DNA of 64,000 nucleotides from the NCBI GenBank assembly GCA_021234155.1, contig JAJEKV010000005.1:17342089-17406088 (forward strand). The letters run 5' to 3'. A model generated the notes under the pieces. That model was given only the letters and a program-made list of their open reading frames with translations, searched no databases and was not told the DNA's origin. Below are positions 45,353 to 58,702 of this stretch, piece by piece. How positions within the stretch are numbered: position 1 is the first letter of the stretch; each line of letters begins with the position of its first letter. The stretch is from Isoetes taiwanensis. Its lineage: Eukaryota > Streptophyta > Lycopodiopsida > Isoetales > Isoetaceae. A program made the translations under genes and the position numbers.

Positions 45353-47410
45353 GAAAAGATGTCCATCTTTGGTCTTTTCATTGGGTGATGTTGGCAAATT
45401 TTGGGTTGACTTGGCTAGATGGTGGTGATGTGGACATGATGACTAGAACTTTTATGCAAGAAATATGATAACCTTTAGAATTTTTTGGTAGAGGAGTTTG
45501 GCAAGGGATAGAATAAGGGATCTTGAACAACTTATTCCCCAAATCGAGCAGAGGCGAGGACTTTGCACGGCTTCCTCACCTGGAGGGAGAGCCCCATTCC
45601 CGAGGCGAACCTTCAAAAGGTTGCGGAGGTAGCCTTTCACATAGCAGTCCGGAGGGCAAATGCCAATGCCCCCTCTTCCCCCCCCTCACGGAGCTTTCGG
45701 TTTCCCTATCCATTTGTTGAATCCACCGTTCAAATGCTTGCTTCAAGTAAATTCAAAAAAAAATCCAAGATCTTATGCGAAAGAACTTATCAAGCCCAGC
45801 GAAGCGTCCCTCACGATCGGCCAGGTGTAGAAACCCAAGTGTTTTGTGTCGTTGAGCCGGTACAAAGGCTCCCGGAATGGAGATTTGACTTCCAGCCATG
45901 TCATCGAAATAGCAAATTTACCCTAGGAACCAAGTTATCACGGTCATTTTGGCAAAAAGAAACCACGAACCTCTACATGGCGGTCGCGTATGACCACCTC
46001 TTAGGCCAATTGACTCTGAGCGTATTGGACGCATGAGCTACCTTGGCGCTTCTTGGAGAAAAGTGGTCTTCCGCCCACAAAGTTGGTCTCGAGGGTAATG
46101 TCGATGTTTTGAGTCCATTGGGCAGTGAGTTTATAGTTCGGGTGGGAGGGTTGCCCATCAGGCCAATGGCCTTCAAAGAGGACAGCCTTTAGGCGGCCTT
46201 ACAAAGGTTTAAAGGGTCCATCTTGGCATCAACACCCTCCCTCTGATCACATTGTGCAAGATCCGGTCAAATCGACTCTGATATGGCCTCCGGCGTAAAC
46301 CACGTGGGTTTGCTAGGTTATTGAAGGGTTTACGTTATGGAAATTAGCGATTTAGTCGGTTGCACTTGGGACATGGTCAAGAAGCCGATTAAAACATGAA
46401 GCAATAGGAATCAAGGAATGGGGTTTGGATCTATTGGCCATCCTCAATGATCCCAAACAATTTTGCTAATGCAAAAGTGCTCTTGGCGTCTATCATCGTT
46501 ATGGGAGGAGGATAAATCCAAACCCCATTAGTCAATTCCCATTGCCCGTGTTTTCAATTGCGACTTCTGGCCATATCCCAAAGTAACCCGATAAACTTCG
46601 ACACTCCAAAAGCGTAAACCCTTCAATACCCTAGCAACACCGGGGGTTTACGTTTTCGGAGGCCATATCCTAATCGAGTTGACCGAGGATCTTGCACAAT
46701 GTCATCACGTAGAGGGAGGGTGTTGACGCCTTAAGGACCCTAAAACCTTCCCCGACAGTTCACACCCCAAAGATCCTCTCCCAAAAGGCCCTTGGCCACT
46801 CTGGACAGTAATCCTCCCACTCCAAAAATTGTAAACTCTGCCAATGGACTCAAACGTCAAGAGATTACCCTGGGACCAAGTTTCGCGGAGTGTAAGACCA
46901 CTCTTTCTCCAACAAGTGCCAAAGTAGCTCATCTCAATACGCTCCTAGTCAATTGGCGAAAGATGGCCGGAGAATATTGTCATGTAGAGGGTTCATGTTT
47001 CTTTCGTTGCAAAATGGCCGTGATAACTTGGTCCCTGGTAATGTCACCATTCGAGCGATATGGCGGTCGAATCTCCCGATCCTGAGCCTTTGTACCGCCG
47101 AATCGACCAAAACACTTGGGTTTCTACATGGTTCGGCAGGACGCCCACGGTTTGATAAGTTTCCGGGCCGGATCTTGGATTTTTTGAACCTGCGGGCGAG
47201 GTTACTTGAACTGGATGGAAATCTCGGCCGGATAGGGGTAGAAATCGAGAATCTCCTAGTTCGAAGGGGGCATTAGCATTTGCCCATTGAAACTCCTCTA
47301 CCAAAAATTCAAAAGGTTATCATATTTCTTGCAGAAAGTCCTAGTCATCATGTCCATATCACCACCATCTAGCAACCCAAAATTTTTGAGACCAAGATGG
47401 ACATCTTTTC
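45353..47410. repeat. Near-palindrome inside the insertion, related to 35840-37855
   Basis: Left arm from the GAAAAGATGTCCATCTTTGG linker at 45353 to about 46440, right arm from about 46490 back to the inverted linker (CCAAGATGGACATCTTTTC) near 47390-47410. Here the arms include the linker, unlike the copy at 35.8 kb, where the right arm stops earlier. The innermost part present at 36680-37090 is missing: GGGGTTTGGAT near 46425 joins straight to CTATTGGCC, consistent with a deletion between TTTGGAT repeats of the two arms. Confidence 0.85.
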
Positions 47411-47514
47411 CCCCTTGGCGTCCGGCATGCCTCTTCCCAACATGGTGAGGAAGCCGCGAACCTCCCTCAAGCCTGCCATGTTCCAACGATTTGGGGAAGG
47501 GGTGTCATGAAGAT

Positions 47515-47990
47515 CCTCTATGCCGCCAAGGCTCCAACATGCTAAAGTGGCTCAAACATGCCACATGGGCTCCAACATGCCACCTATGTCCAACATGCCA
47601 AGGTGTCTCAAACATGCCACCTAGGCTCAACATGCCACCTGGGCTCAAACATGCCAAGGTGGCTCGGATATGTCTGCTGTGTGCTCCAACATGCCACCTA
47701 GGCTCCAACATGCCAAGGTGGCTCAAACATCTGCCAGGCTCCAACATGCCATCTAGGCTCCAACATGCCACCTAGACTCAAACATGCCAAGGTGGCCCGA
47801 CATGCCACGGGCTCCAACATGCCACCTAGGCTCTAACATGCCAAAGTGGCTCAAACATGCCACCCTAGGCTCCAACACATCAAGACATGCCACCCAAAGC
47901 TCCAACATGCAAGGTGGCTCAACATGCCACCGCGGCTCCAAGGCCACCTAGGCTCCAACATGCCAAGGTGGCTCAAAGATGGCACGGGGA
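47515..47990. repeat. 19-bp minisatellite inside the insertion, right block
   Basis: The same units in the same orientation as the left block, so the palindrome is flanked by direct, not inverted, minisatellite arrays. It ends near 47990 before AT-rich sequence. Confidence 0.95.
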
Positions 47991-47999
47991 AACGATTTT

Positions 48000-50900
48000 T
48001 TATGATAAATATACATTTTATTTTTTATAATTCTTTGAATCATTCTCAGAAAGAGACCTTCAAGTCCATAAGACAATAGTTACATCGAATAAAAAGATCA
48101 CAATAGATCATAGTTTAGTGAGGAGTCCACGAGTACCAAGGTCTCTTTTATTGGACTTTCTTGAGATATCACTCCCAAACTACAGAGATTAAGCATGCTT
48201 TAAGACTATAAGTAGGATGCAAAAGAACATCAAAGAGAGGTTCCTTACATCGGCATATGATCAAGTACAACAATAATGAAGACACCTATGAGTAAGTGCG
48301 GTGAAGATCATGAATCAATGCCTCCAAGAGAAAGTATTGCCACATGTGTTGTTATCTGAATCATGCTTTTTCTCCCATGCATTACATGGATGAAGGCTGA
48401 AATGCATCTTTGTAAAAGTCGGCAATGATACTAGAAATAACTACGTCTAGGCAAATGAAAAGAAGCTGACTGACCAAAAATCATTTCATTCACTCAAACA
48501 CCTTAAACCTCGCCAACACATGTTCGGTGCACTACTTATTGGCCGAAAGTCAACAAATGTCCTACTTCAATGTCCTTACATTTTAATGAAGTAAGGTTGC
48601 TTGGTGATACGTGCCTCCATTCCCACATTGCCAACATTTGCAATGAAGGATCATGCCAATGGGGTGTTTCATTGCTACATCAACTAATTCGCATACGGAT
48701 AACTCCATATGGCAACTCCATGGGCCTTCTTGTGAACACAATTCTTGTTTAAAATGGAAGGATGCACTATCAATGCTCCCTATTACTTTTGTTGAAAAAG
48801 AACCAAATGTTGCAATAGAAGACAATATTATTCTAGAATCGACTTTGAAGGCCCGGTGTATCAAAGACTTCAACGCAAATGCATCATGTCCAAACCATGA
48901 AATTTAAGTGCGATTGTGCCTATAAAGTTGGAAGGAAGTTGCCTTTAGTTCCATACATTGATACCAATTTGTAATATAACATACGCTAAAAATCAATGAC
49001 CATGAGCCTCATCGCGTTGGTTCTTCCATATCAGGATGAGTCCATTCTTTGTGTTCACAAGAGTGTATCACACAATTACCGTGGGTAGTTAAACCGTGAG
49101 CCAAGGTTCTAAATCCACGGTTCCTAAATCCAAACTTCTTGTGTTGTAGAGTAATGTGCGGCCAAATGTGGTCTTTTGAAGTGTGTGGTGGGTGTACACC
49201 CTATCTAAATTGGTCCTTTGAAGATGGTGTGGTGGGTGTACACCCTCATCTAGGATGGATTGTGTTAAGTTCGAGAAGCCATGAAGAAAGAATGAGTCGA
49301 TTTGCGGTGTTGGGAAATCGGGGCTTTCCACATTACCTATCTCTCTAACGTTCAAATGAAAACTCCCCCAATTCCCTCGCTCTCCGGCTCCTACGGCTTT
49401 TGCATGAGAGGTCCACTATCTTTGAATCTCATCCCCCCCCCTTCATCTCATCGCGAGATGCTCAAATCGGGCCCTTGTTCCGTATAAGCGAGGCATATTC
49501 CTTTCTCACCTCCACTAGACCTAGGGTTGGCCCTTGAGCAACCCAAAAACAAAACCCTTAATTCTAAACAGCAATATCATAGGAAAATGGATGTTATAAT
49601 TCGGCCCGGTAGGGATAAGCCTAGATGAACGGCACGGATTTCAATCCGTGTCCTCTCATTCTATTGGTTGGACTTAAATCCATTTGTTTCAGTCACCAGA
49701 TCCCGCCTTGGCCGCTTTGGTATGGCCATGGCGTGGCTCCATGATCCACGGGCCGGGGATGGCGCAGGGGGCGTGGCGCATAGCATCTTGAAGCTTGCAT
49801 GTAGGGAAAATAGTGTTGGAAAAATTCGTTGGAGGATGAAGGCGATACCTGATACCGAAACCAATTGAAGTTTAAGTTTACCGGTCTGCGAGGCCGTGAA
49901 ATGGTGTTGACAAATCCGTGGAGAATGAAGGCGCCGCTTCATATCTAGCTCAAATCCCAAGTGGAAGCATGAAGGCCGGTAACCTTCTTCCCTCTTTTTC
50001 CCTTTATTTTTCCTCGGATTAATCACTGACTGTTTTATTTAAACGGGGACATCGATGGGGTGAAGCATTGTGATTCATTGTGGCAAAAGGCATTTCCGCT
50101 TGCAAAAGCTCATGAACAAGCGATCATCCTACGGTGAGGGTGAGCCTACCATGCCGCTACTATTTCATTATAAATGTTAGAATCGATTTTCATAATGTTT
50201 TGCGGGTGATGGGAACCGGAGTTTGTTGGATTTGGTTTGTCATTAAAGGCGTGATACTTAGAAGGTAAGCCTAAGCCAATGGTCAAACTTGTGGAACTTT
50301 ATTATGAACTAAACCTACAATGATATTGCCCCTTTTTAAACGTTAGAATATGTCTTATCAAGAGGTTATACAACTGAAATGCCTCGAGTAGAACTCAAAA
50401 CTCTCATGAATCGGGGTTCACATTCTTCTACATTATCTATGTAAGTATCTCTAGCACTATTTACATTGCATTTTGGATCCGGGGCTTGTGTCAAATTCGA
50501 ATTCGATGCAATGTTCCATTTTAGGTAGAATTGACTTCTAATTGAACTTATGCATATTGCATACCACTTAGATTGTTTATCCTGGGAAATGGGTCATTAG
50601 TTCCTTTTAAGCGGGGGATTTTGATCCCATTAATGAAAGGTATAGGATGGAAACCAATTTCCTTTATTTTGAAGTATAATGTGTGCCTATTTTTGCAATA
50701 GCCTTAACATTTTCATCTTTCTTTGCGCAGAAGCGTAAGGCCATTGCTTGCAGCTGTAATTTGGTTGGAAGTGCTCCGCTGCGGGGCATTTACAACATTG
50801 AAATGGGTCATGAAATGTTTGTCAGGAACATTGCTTGATTCACAAAGCTTTTAAGATAAATAAAGGTAATAATAACAATCTGATGACCAGATATTATATT

Positions 50901-51650
50901 TTGGAGGATAAAGTTGTGGTGTTTTACGGATGATTACCATGTTATACTGAAAGTTGGAATTAGTCCTTGAGGCATATTTGTACCTCACAATCGACATTAA
51001 GAAGTGCACCTACGTAGGATATCATGATGTAGATTCTTGTTGACGCTCATTTTTGAAAGGTATTTGCAAAGTAATTCTTGGTTCTCTGTATTCCTCCTTT
51101 AGTTAGGATAAACACAGTTTTAAAGCCTAGTTTCCTGGTTTTTGTTCTATTGCTTCTCAAGTATCTAAAGCTTTAGGTGTCCCGTTCTACAACACAAGGC
51201 TGCATAATTGACCGGTTTCCTTGCCTTTCTCACACATTCAAAGCGTAGTTCCCCAAATGGTACAAGTATTCATGATACCCCAACCTTGGAAGAGAAAAGA
51301 AGACGGTTTACGTAACTTGGATGGCGTGTTTTACTATATCCCTTCTTTCCCTTTTATGAAATATTGTCCTAATAAGCCATTGGTGACATGGAATAGGAAA
51401 CCGCGGGCTTTGAGCATGGAACAAATCTAAAAGCAGCATGTTGCCATATTTGATAAAAGGAGGTCAGTTAGGCGATATGCATTTTTGCGCATTAGGTTAC
51501 CAATTAAATACATGTTAATTATTATTGTAAGTTGCTTCTCATTTTTAGTTGATAATGCTAGCCCATGCTTTTGTAGACATTCTATTTCATTGTTATTGCC
51601 TCGAAAGGACTTGTTTGGGTTCGATTCCCATAAGGTGAAGAAAAATCAAA
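48000..51650. other. Interior of the CACTA-like element, no transposase recognised
   Basis: Only short frames. The plus frame 48653-48907 (MPMGCFIATSTNSHTDNSIW, then EKEPNVAIEDNIILESTLKA) looks coding-like but matches no family I know. A C/P-rich minus frame at 49661-50026 is probably spurious. A GTGGTGGGTGTACACCCT phrase repeats near 49185 and 49228. The B-box-like GGGTTCGATTCCC is near 51618. Confidence 0.4.
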
Positions 51651-51699
51651 AGCCTATGTGGACATGACACAGCAGTAATTTTTTATAGTGTTGTAATTT

Positions 51700-52199
51700 T
51701 AGTTTCGGACGCATGAAAACAATGTTTTTTCAATGTGTGGACATGCCATGTAGTTTTCTTTTTTTGTGTAGTAATATTAGTTTTCCACATGTTGTAATAT
51801 CGAAAACAACGTGACTTATATTGAAAATAAACAATGTCTAGTTACACTAGAAACACCACTAAAAAAAAAACACGGAAAAGACCATGAAGACCATGCATTG
51901 TTTATAGGTGAATACCACACTTGAAACCATGTTGTTTTTTGAAAAAACACGTTGTTTTTTCTCTAAAACCACACATAGAATTCTGAGGTTGTTTTACATC
52001 GGTGAAAACTACACATAAAAACTATGTGTTGTTTTTTTCAAAAACCACGCATAAAAACTACACGCCTTTTATGTGTAAAACAACACTAAAAACTACACGC
52101 GGTTTTCTAGCATTTTGAACATTACTATGGGGTGGTGTTTAAGTGTTGTTTTTTGCAAAAAAAGACAAAACTACACATAGAGCATTTTGGGGTTAAGTG
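51700..52199. repeat. Right subterminal repeat zone of the CACTA-like element
   Basis: Repeated AAAACTACACATAAAAACTA-type and GTTGTTTTTTGAAAAAACAC-type motifs in both orientations, mirroring the left zone, ending in GGGGTTAAGTG. Confidence 0.65.
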
Positions 52200-52352
52200 T
52201 TTACTTTCGGCTAGTATTTGTTGGGTATTGTGATTGTCATGGCATAAGGGATTAGTGACCATATTTTGGCTCCCTTATTGTACTAAGAGAAGTTGTGTAT
52301 GATCTTGCTAGACATTTAAATCAAGAATATATTTTTTGTTTTGCTCAAAACA
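52200..52352 (+). repeat. Copia 3' LTR in copy 2, part right of the insertion
   Basis: Continues the LTR (TTTACTTTCGGCTAG) immediately after the inserted element, matching 5305-5457. The first three bases (TTT) are the second half of the probable target-site duplication. Confidence 0.8.
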
Positions 52353-53825
52353 TAGAGGTTTGCCATAATAGGTCGCTGGTGCTGTGCATGCAGTGTTGGA
52401 TCTTTATGTTGGTTATTTGCATCAATTGTATAGGCTAGATTAAGGTGGTTGTAGGGACGATTAATCGGTCGATGGCGGTTTTACCGGGTTTGTTAGAGTT
52501 AAGTGGCTATAAAATAGGTTGTTAAGTGCAGGGTTGCTTGGAGGTATATGGCTGGTCTTAGGATGCGGTTTAAAATAAACAAATATGCCTGGATATTTTA
52601 CAACATGTCATGCATGCAAAACTTTGGGTTGTAGGCTTAAGTATAGGGTGCTAAATAAGCATAGAGTATTTAAAAAAATGGTTGCTTATGTGTTGCTTTA
52701 GTTTTTTAATGTTATTGGTGAGTTCTCCGCATGCTTAAGTCTAGAGGACCATAGATCGATGTACTTGGGCACATTAATATTAAGGTGGATATTATAGTCC
52801 ACAAAGCTGGGCAGATGCCATTGATTTCTATGATGTGGTAAGTAGTTAGTGATTATGGAAAAGGCGGGAAATAATGATTTTGGACATGTAAAATGCGAGC
52901 ATTCATGTTCGAGTTAAAATTAAACTTGTGATGGGGTAAGCGTGCAGTATCATTATTGTTGTTTTGGGCAAATATAGAGGTCTATTTTTGATGTTCGAGC
53001 TTAGATATGAGATGAAACCAATGATTTAAGATAGTTACCAAGACGTGAAAGGGCGATAAGTCGTGTGCCAGGACCCAGGGACAGTGAAAATTCGGTAAAC
53101 AAGGCTGAGTATTTGCATGATCAGTTTGTTTCTAGTGTGCATGATATTCCAGCTTCAAGTTTCATGGCCTGCTATACGATCATGCATATCCATCTTATCA
53201 GTCAAGGATAATGTTTTCAATTTCTACCTAACTAAAACTTGATTATTTATGTCTTGAAGTGTTGAGTATCCGGCGTTGTGAAGCCCTATGCATCCTCGTA
53301 TCATCAGCACCAAAAACTCTAAAATTTGCACTCATTTTCTTTTGTTGGGCATGTAAATGTGTAACCTTACAATAGGATCTGACTGTGGCAGGGAACTGAC
53401 AGGCATTAAAGTGGCTCCATGTATAATCATTCTAGTGGCAGTAAAGTGGCTCCATCAAGGGGAAAACAGAAGCACCCATGTTAGCTCAAGTGTGAATTCA
53501 TGCTGATGGATTGGTCTATCCAAAGGTCTTAAAACTCAACAAGGCATTCAGCAGCCTGCAGCCTCTCTGATTCCTCGACTCAGGTACAAGCTATTTCAAA
53601 GCTTTCTGGTTTCTCGGGATTAGTAGAGCGGAAGTTTGCCATTTCCATGACTTCTTGGGTGTTGTAGATGGTGATGGTCGGTTTGTACATTAGTAGAGTT
53701 CGCGGTTTTTTACGTGAGTTTGTTGTGGAGTGTCGAGGTATATTTGTCTCTTTAGGGCGTTCTCCTTCCTCCTCACTTGCTTTGTAACATTACCATTCTT
53801 TTAATATATTGATGACCGCAGTTCT

Positions 53826-54125
53826 TCAACTTAATAGGGGTCCGAAAAGAGATGTCTTAACGTAGCTAGCACAATCGTCCGGATAATGAGCTTTAGGGAA
53901 GAGAAATATTTGCGGTGGCTTGGCCGCTCCGATAAATTTCTTGTAACCTATAATTTGACATCCAATTGACAAAAATCTTGTTTTGGACCAATTATGGATT
54001 GTTTGAAACATGTTCCATGCAACATGGCGAGCTTGTGTTCTGTAGAAAGGATGCATTCCTATCGGATGACAAAAAAGTGCCAATAAACTGACTTCAAAGT
54101 GACAAGCTAACAAAAAATTATTCAA
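53826..54125 (-). CDS. Copy 2 of the conserved hypothetical ORF, 99 aa
   Basis: Same as 6947-7231 over the first 78 residues. The C-terminus differs where copy 1 reads CATCTGACG and this copy reads ATCCGGATAATG, so the end is unreliable. No function assigned. Confidence 0.25.
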   Translation of the reverse strand: MNNFLLACHFEVSLLALFCHPIGMHPFYRTQARHVAWNMFQTIHNWSKTRFLSIGCQIIGYKKFIGAAKPPQIFLFPKAHYPDDCASYVKTSLFGPLLS

Positions 54126-54472
54126 AAAGTCAAGATATCATCAATGATCCCTTTGATCATCATTGTTAGGCTCTAATGTAGTCGTATCAATCAGACTTCT
54201 GCGCCTGGGTACAACATGAACTATAATCCACCATGGGTTGTCGATCACGTGGACTGGCTTGACTTTTTTTGTTCAAATTGAGAAGCAACTCCACAGTCAT
54301 TTGTCAGACGACCTTTGTAGGACCTCTATATATAAGCCCACATTGAATTGTGAAAACGAGTCTGCATTTTTAGAAGGATAGGCCAAATGAATCATATGTA
54401 TGTAGCAGACATTGGCAATAAATAGAAAATTGTACCTTTTTAACACATCCAAGTGCAATGTTGAAGTCATTG

Positions 54473-54620
54473 CTCGCCTCTGCCTGCTCGCATCTATGCG
54501 TACGTGCATGCTATGCGTAATGCGTAAATACGTGCGTACGCCTGCATGCGTGCTGCCTGCCGCTCACTTTTGCTACCGCTTATGCTTCGCCGCCTTGCGT
54601 GCGTTCGCTCCGCGTCTCTT
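54473..54620. repeat. Copy 2 of the GCATGC/TGCGTG-rich simple repeat
   Basis: Lies between the same flanks as 7575-7712 (a TTGAAGTCATTGCTC phrase on the left, a CTCTTGATCATGAAG phrase on the right) but has strongly different content, with more CGC and GCC. The most divergent short stretch between two otherwise almost identical copies. Confidence 0.6.
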
Positions 54621-54698
54621 GATCATGAAGATTCCAGATCAAGGTCTGACAGAGATTATGAGCCGATAATAACCGGTTTCCTCACATTTTTCTAACAT

Positions 54699-54884
54699 CT
54701 ACCTGACAACTTTCCTCACATTTTGTACTAAATGTAGACGAATCTTAATTCTCTCACTCCTACCTAAAATGAATGCATCCAAATAGTAGCAAATAGTAAA
54801 TGTCAACACTAACAGTATAGTCAAATATAATTTAGCATACAAGACTTTAATCCATGTTGCCCTAGACAATTCCTCAGGGATCAA
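54699..54884 (-). CDS. Copy 2 of the 61-aa hypothetical ORF
   Basis: Translation identical to 7793-7978. See that entry. No function assigned. Confidence 0.25.
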   Translation of the reverse strand: MIPEELSRATWIKVLYAKLYLTILLVLTFTICYYLDAFILGRSERIKIRLHLVQNVRKVVR

Positions 54885-57751
54885 CCACTATATGGTAACT
54901 TGAGGTAACTTTAGTACCATAATGAATACTTGGAGCAAATTACTGCATTAAGTAATTCGTCTGTGTTAACTATGTTGGATATTGTTCGGCCTTAGAAATT
55001 CTGGCCAAAAATCTACTCGGTGGCATGCCTGCCTTGGCTGTGCACCCGGCTTGTGGACCACTTCGGCTAGCGGGGCATCTCAAAATTTATCGGTCAAAAG
55101 TTCTCTGGCAGAAACAATATTATCTAATACGTAAATATTTATAAAAGGTGTATATGCCTATGCTAGTTAGAACTAGTAGAAACTACACTTGAGGAGGAAG
55201 TATTCTCATTGCTTACCGAAACCCACCTAAAAAATCAAGAAAGAAAAGAACTTGCCTATGACGAGCATCTCTCTTACCTAAAAAGATATGAAGGCCACCT
55301 CCCGCCTCCTGATAGAAGCCATGCCGGAAGAGAATGAAGAGTTAAGTGTCAAACGACCCTTTGGTTTCTTTTTTTGACAACTTTTTCTTAGAATGGTGAA
55401 CTGGCATTACGTTTTTATTGTTCATGCCAAACTAGAGCACAGGAGCCAAGAACCATCGGGAGGAACCAACTCTTGCATCAGGTATGTTACCTTAGATTTT
55501 GCATTTGAAGAATGGCAGGGCAAGCTTCCGAAATGGCAGAGCAATTCGAAGATGTAACAGATTCTATCTAGAGCTTCCTTTGCTTTATTGAACGTGCCTA
55601 CTTTGTTAAAAGTAGCCATGCTATTACTCTATCTCAAATTCGGCTACGATTCAATGTATTTTCATTGCTCTCTCACGTAGAGACGCATTTTCCAAAAGAC
55701 CTTTTGTATGCAGACCGTACTAAGTTAGATTCTTATTTCTACTGCTGCTGTCCTCTTGCATATCATCTCCATATGCCTAAATGTTGCAATTGATTTTGAT
55801 GAGATATGGCAGGAAGTTCTATTTGGTATAATTTTACTGCATCTCAAATTTGGTTATGATTTGATGTGTTTTCAGTGTACGTGATTTGCTCATTAAGACA
55901 GCAATCTGGGCGAATTTCCTTTCAGAAAAGGAGATATGCTAAACATATTCGCTGTAACTTAATACGTTAATAATATATGAGTGGGCCAGATGATGTCAAG
56001 TATCAAAACATTATTAGATCCATTGAGACTGCAAGGAACAACAGATGGACAGTAACGAAGTGTAACCAGAAGCAGAAAAAAGCAGAGAAGTTGTAACAGA
56101 AAGTTGAAAAAAGCATAGACTCAGCTTACTCAACTTAATTTAGTTATGACTCAGCAAAACAAGGCAAGATGACAGACCAAAGAGGACAGATCCCAAGTGA
56201 CTTGTTTTTTGGAAGAAAGATCACTATAAGAATCAATGTCCATATTTAAAAGCTTGTCACGAAGTTCTAATTCTAATGCCTCTCAATCTTCCTCTTCTGC
56301 AAGAAGAGAGGCAATGCAATTTCTGGCGGATGGCCACATAGTTGGATACAAATTAGAAAAACAAGCAAACTTTGCCTAAGATTTTTGGGCCAGGTCAGTA
56401 CCCAGCCAATGCTAGCACTGCAGTTATGACTAGAAATCACACACTATATGGCAATGTGGTCAGACGCTTGATCAATAATCTTATTACTGAGAAGTCTGAT
56501 CTTGTTACTGAGAAGCCAAAATAAGGCACTACAGAAATATGGCAGATTATTAATATGACACAAAAATGCTCATCCTATACATCTGTACTTGGTTAGATTC
56601 TGAATGCTTAACATACAAGCATTTGATACGGCAAAATATCAGAGTTTTGAGGCTCTTTACTCTACATATTGAGAGGTTTGACCATCAACATCAGCCTTAT
56701 GGGATAACTGGTATAGGCGTGGTTGTTCTCATCCCTGACCTATGCTTTATCCTGCATTACAATTTAATTCCCCTAAGCATGGTAATATCTCACATTTGTT
56801 CAACAAAGATCTAATAGATTCTAGAGCTTCCATACTTTGTTGAACAGGTAGGCATGGCGATTTTTTTCTAATATTGGCAAATGAGGCTCATTTGCAGCAT
56901 TTGACAAACCACTAATTCTTCACTCACATGGCCAAATCTGCATAAGATTGTAGTAGCACAAACTGGATGTATTATGCATATGCTTATTGCATTTGACAGG
57001 TAGATTATAGTGCTTACTGATACAACGAGCAAAATTCATTTCCTGTGACACTTGCTTCTGCATAATCTGTTATAAGGCAGACTGGTGCACTTCACATGTG
57101 ACTTGTTCATGCTCTTCAGTTTCTGTTGATTACCGCAACGATTCTTTTTAATACTACACCGATTCTACCTAGTTAATCAGAATGTTTTTTGGCTTGTAGG
57201 TCTCTTTGATCTGCCCTTGAGGATTCTTTTAAGGATCAAAGCCTTGTTGTATTATGCTAAGTACTTGTGCTTTCAATCCTGTATGTTGTACGTAGTGTAG
57301 AGGAGAGTCTGCACCTAATCTCATGTGCACAATCTGGAGCCATAATTAATATACTCTTTTGTGCTGCTTTTGTTTAAAAGTTAAAAATTCATCCTCAAGT
57401 AGATACTAGATTTATTTTTCCTTATGCCTACCTTGCATGGAAATCTCTTGCACGCTGTCATTTTCTCTTCTCCCCTCATCATTTTCAATTCCTTCGTTAG
57501 GTTGTAGTAGAGCATTTTCATACAATCTTTTAACCGCATCCATTTAGTGTGCTGAGAGATTATTTATCCAAGCTCCTTCCTTTTTGCAAACTTTGTCAAG
57601 TGTCTTCGAACAATTTAGAAAGACCAAAATTTTGCCTTATGTGCATCAACTATAGTTCTAAAAGTCATGAGACGATTAATGTATTTTTCTTCTGGCAGAA
57701 ATTTTGTGATATGGGCATGCTAGGGGGAGTGGTCCAGAAGAAAAGAACTAA

Positions 57752-57801
57752 GGCAATGGGGCGTTGAAAACCAATGGGCAATGGGGCGTTGAAAACCAAT
57801 G
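57752..57801. repeat. 25-bp tandem duplication, copy 2 only
   Basis: The phrase GGCAATGGGGCGTTGAAAAC occurs twice, starting at 57752 and 57777. Copy 1 has it once near 10830. A copy-specific slippage or assembly duplication. Confidence 0.85.
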
Positions 57802-58494
57802 GTTACAAGGGGCAAGATATTTTTAATCAACCATTAAAGGAAAGGGAGATATTTTTAAAGATAAGGAGAATATCTTATCTTAAAGGCAAATATCGAAATA
57901 AGACCTCGTTTAAGCAAATTAAGCTTACCTTAAAACGGACGGACAGCCAGTTTTATGAAGACACGGCATCACAGACCTGGCTTCCGGCCTCTGCAAACAG
58001 ATCCGGCACTCTGAAAATACCTGTTCTTGATTCCGGCAGCAGAAACTTGGTCTTTGGTTGCTTCTTCTCAAATCCGACCTGTTTTTCCCTGATCTAGCCG
58101 AAGATCTTGTAGGCGGAGCTTCTGAGTTTGCTTTGACTGCTGGTTTTCCTGGAAGGTCCAAGATTGAGACAAATTCTATTCTTTGGTGATGGTGTTTAAG
58201 CCCATCTAAGCCCATACTGTTGTAAGATCGGATTGATCATAAGCTGAAGTGGATAATAGGCTGTGATCAATTCCTCCTTCATTCTTTTCCCTTGAAATTG
58301 CCTTAGTTCTATCTGGATCCGGTACTGGATGCCCAAATCCATTGGTTGTGGAAACCAAAGCTATTTGTACTTATCAACAGATTGTTCTTTCTTTGTTTTA
58401 CCTATACAATTGTGTTCTAAGTAGCTACGCCTTTAAGTCCCCTTAAAGCGTATCATTTTGCCAGTCCTTTGGCTCTGATCCCGCTTTTGCTTTC

Positions 58495-58702
58495 TCAATT
58501 TACTCTAAAATATTGGCAAACAGCATGAACAAGAGCTACAAATTTATCAGAAATGAGATCCGTACTAGCTTTTCTTTCTTGCTTTGCAGAAATTGCTTTT
58601 TCAGAACTCTTTAGTTATGCATGCTCTAGATACGTCAACTGCCCTTTCATGAGAACCTGGGTCATTTCATTCGTCTGCCGGATACAACCCATGTATAGCT
58701 AG
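58495..58702 (-). pseudogene. Copy 2 of the candidate terminal exon, interrupted
   Basis: Corresponds to 11581-11797 but shows substitutions and a deletion of about 20 bases near 58640. The reading frame is lost in the middle. Both flanks, including the CTATAG acceptor, are kept. Differences here are not limited to CAG/CTG, so this may be genuine divergence. Confidence 0.45.

Larger units (their letters stand above)
44275..52199. mobile_element. CACTA-like DNA transposon insertion, 7.9 kb, non-autonomous
   Basis: Copy 1 gives the empty site CGGGTTTACTTTCGG (5301-5315). In copy 2 the site is split: ..CGGGTTT / TACTAACCCCAACAAC on the left and GGGGTTAAGTG / TTTACTTTCGG on the right. The right end read inward is CACTTAACCCCAAAATGC, the left is TACTAACCCCAACAAC, giving an inverted repeat of the form CACT(T)AACCCCAA with a 3-bp TTT duplication, as CACTA elements make. 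Both ends carry subterminal repeats. No transposase was recognised. The interior holds a minisatellite and a palindrome shared with 33.1-37.9 kb. The TTT target is low-complexity, so duplication length is uncertain. Confidence 0.75.
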
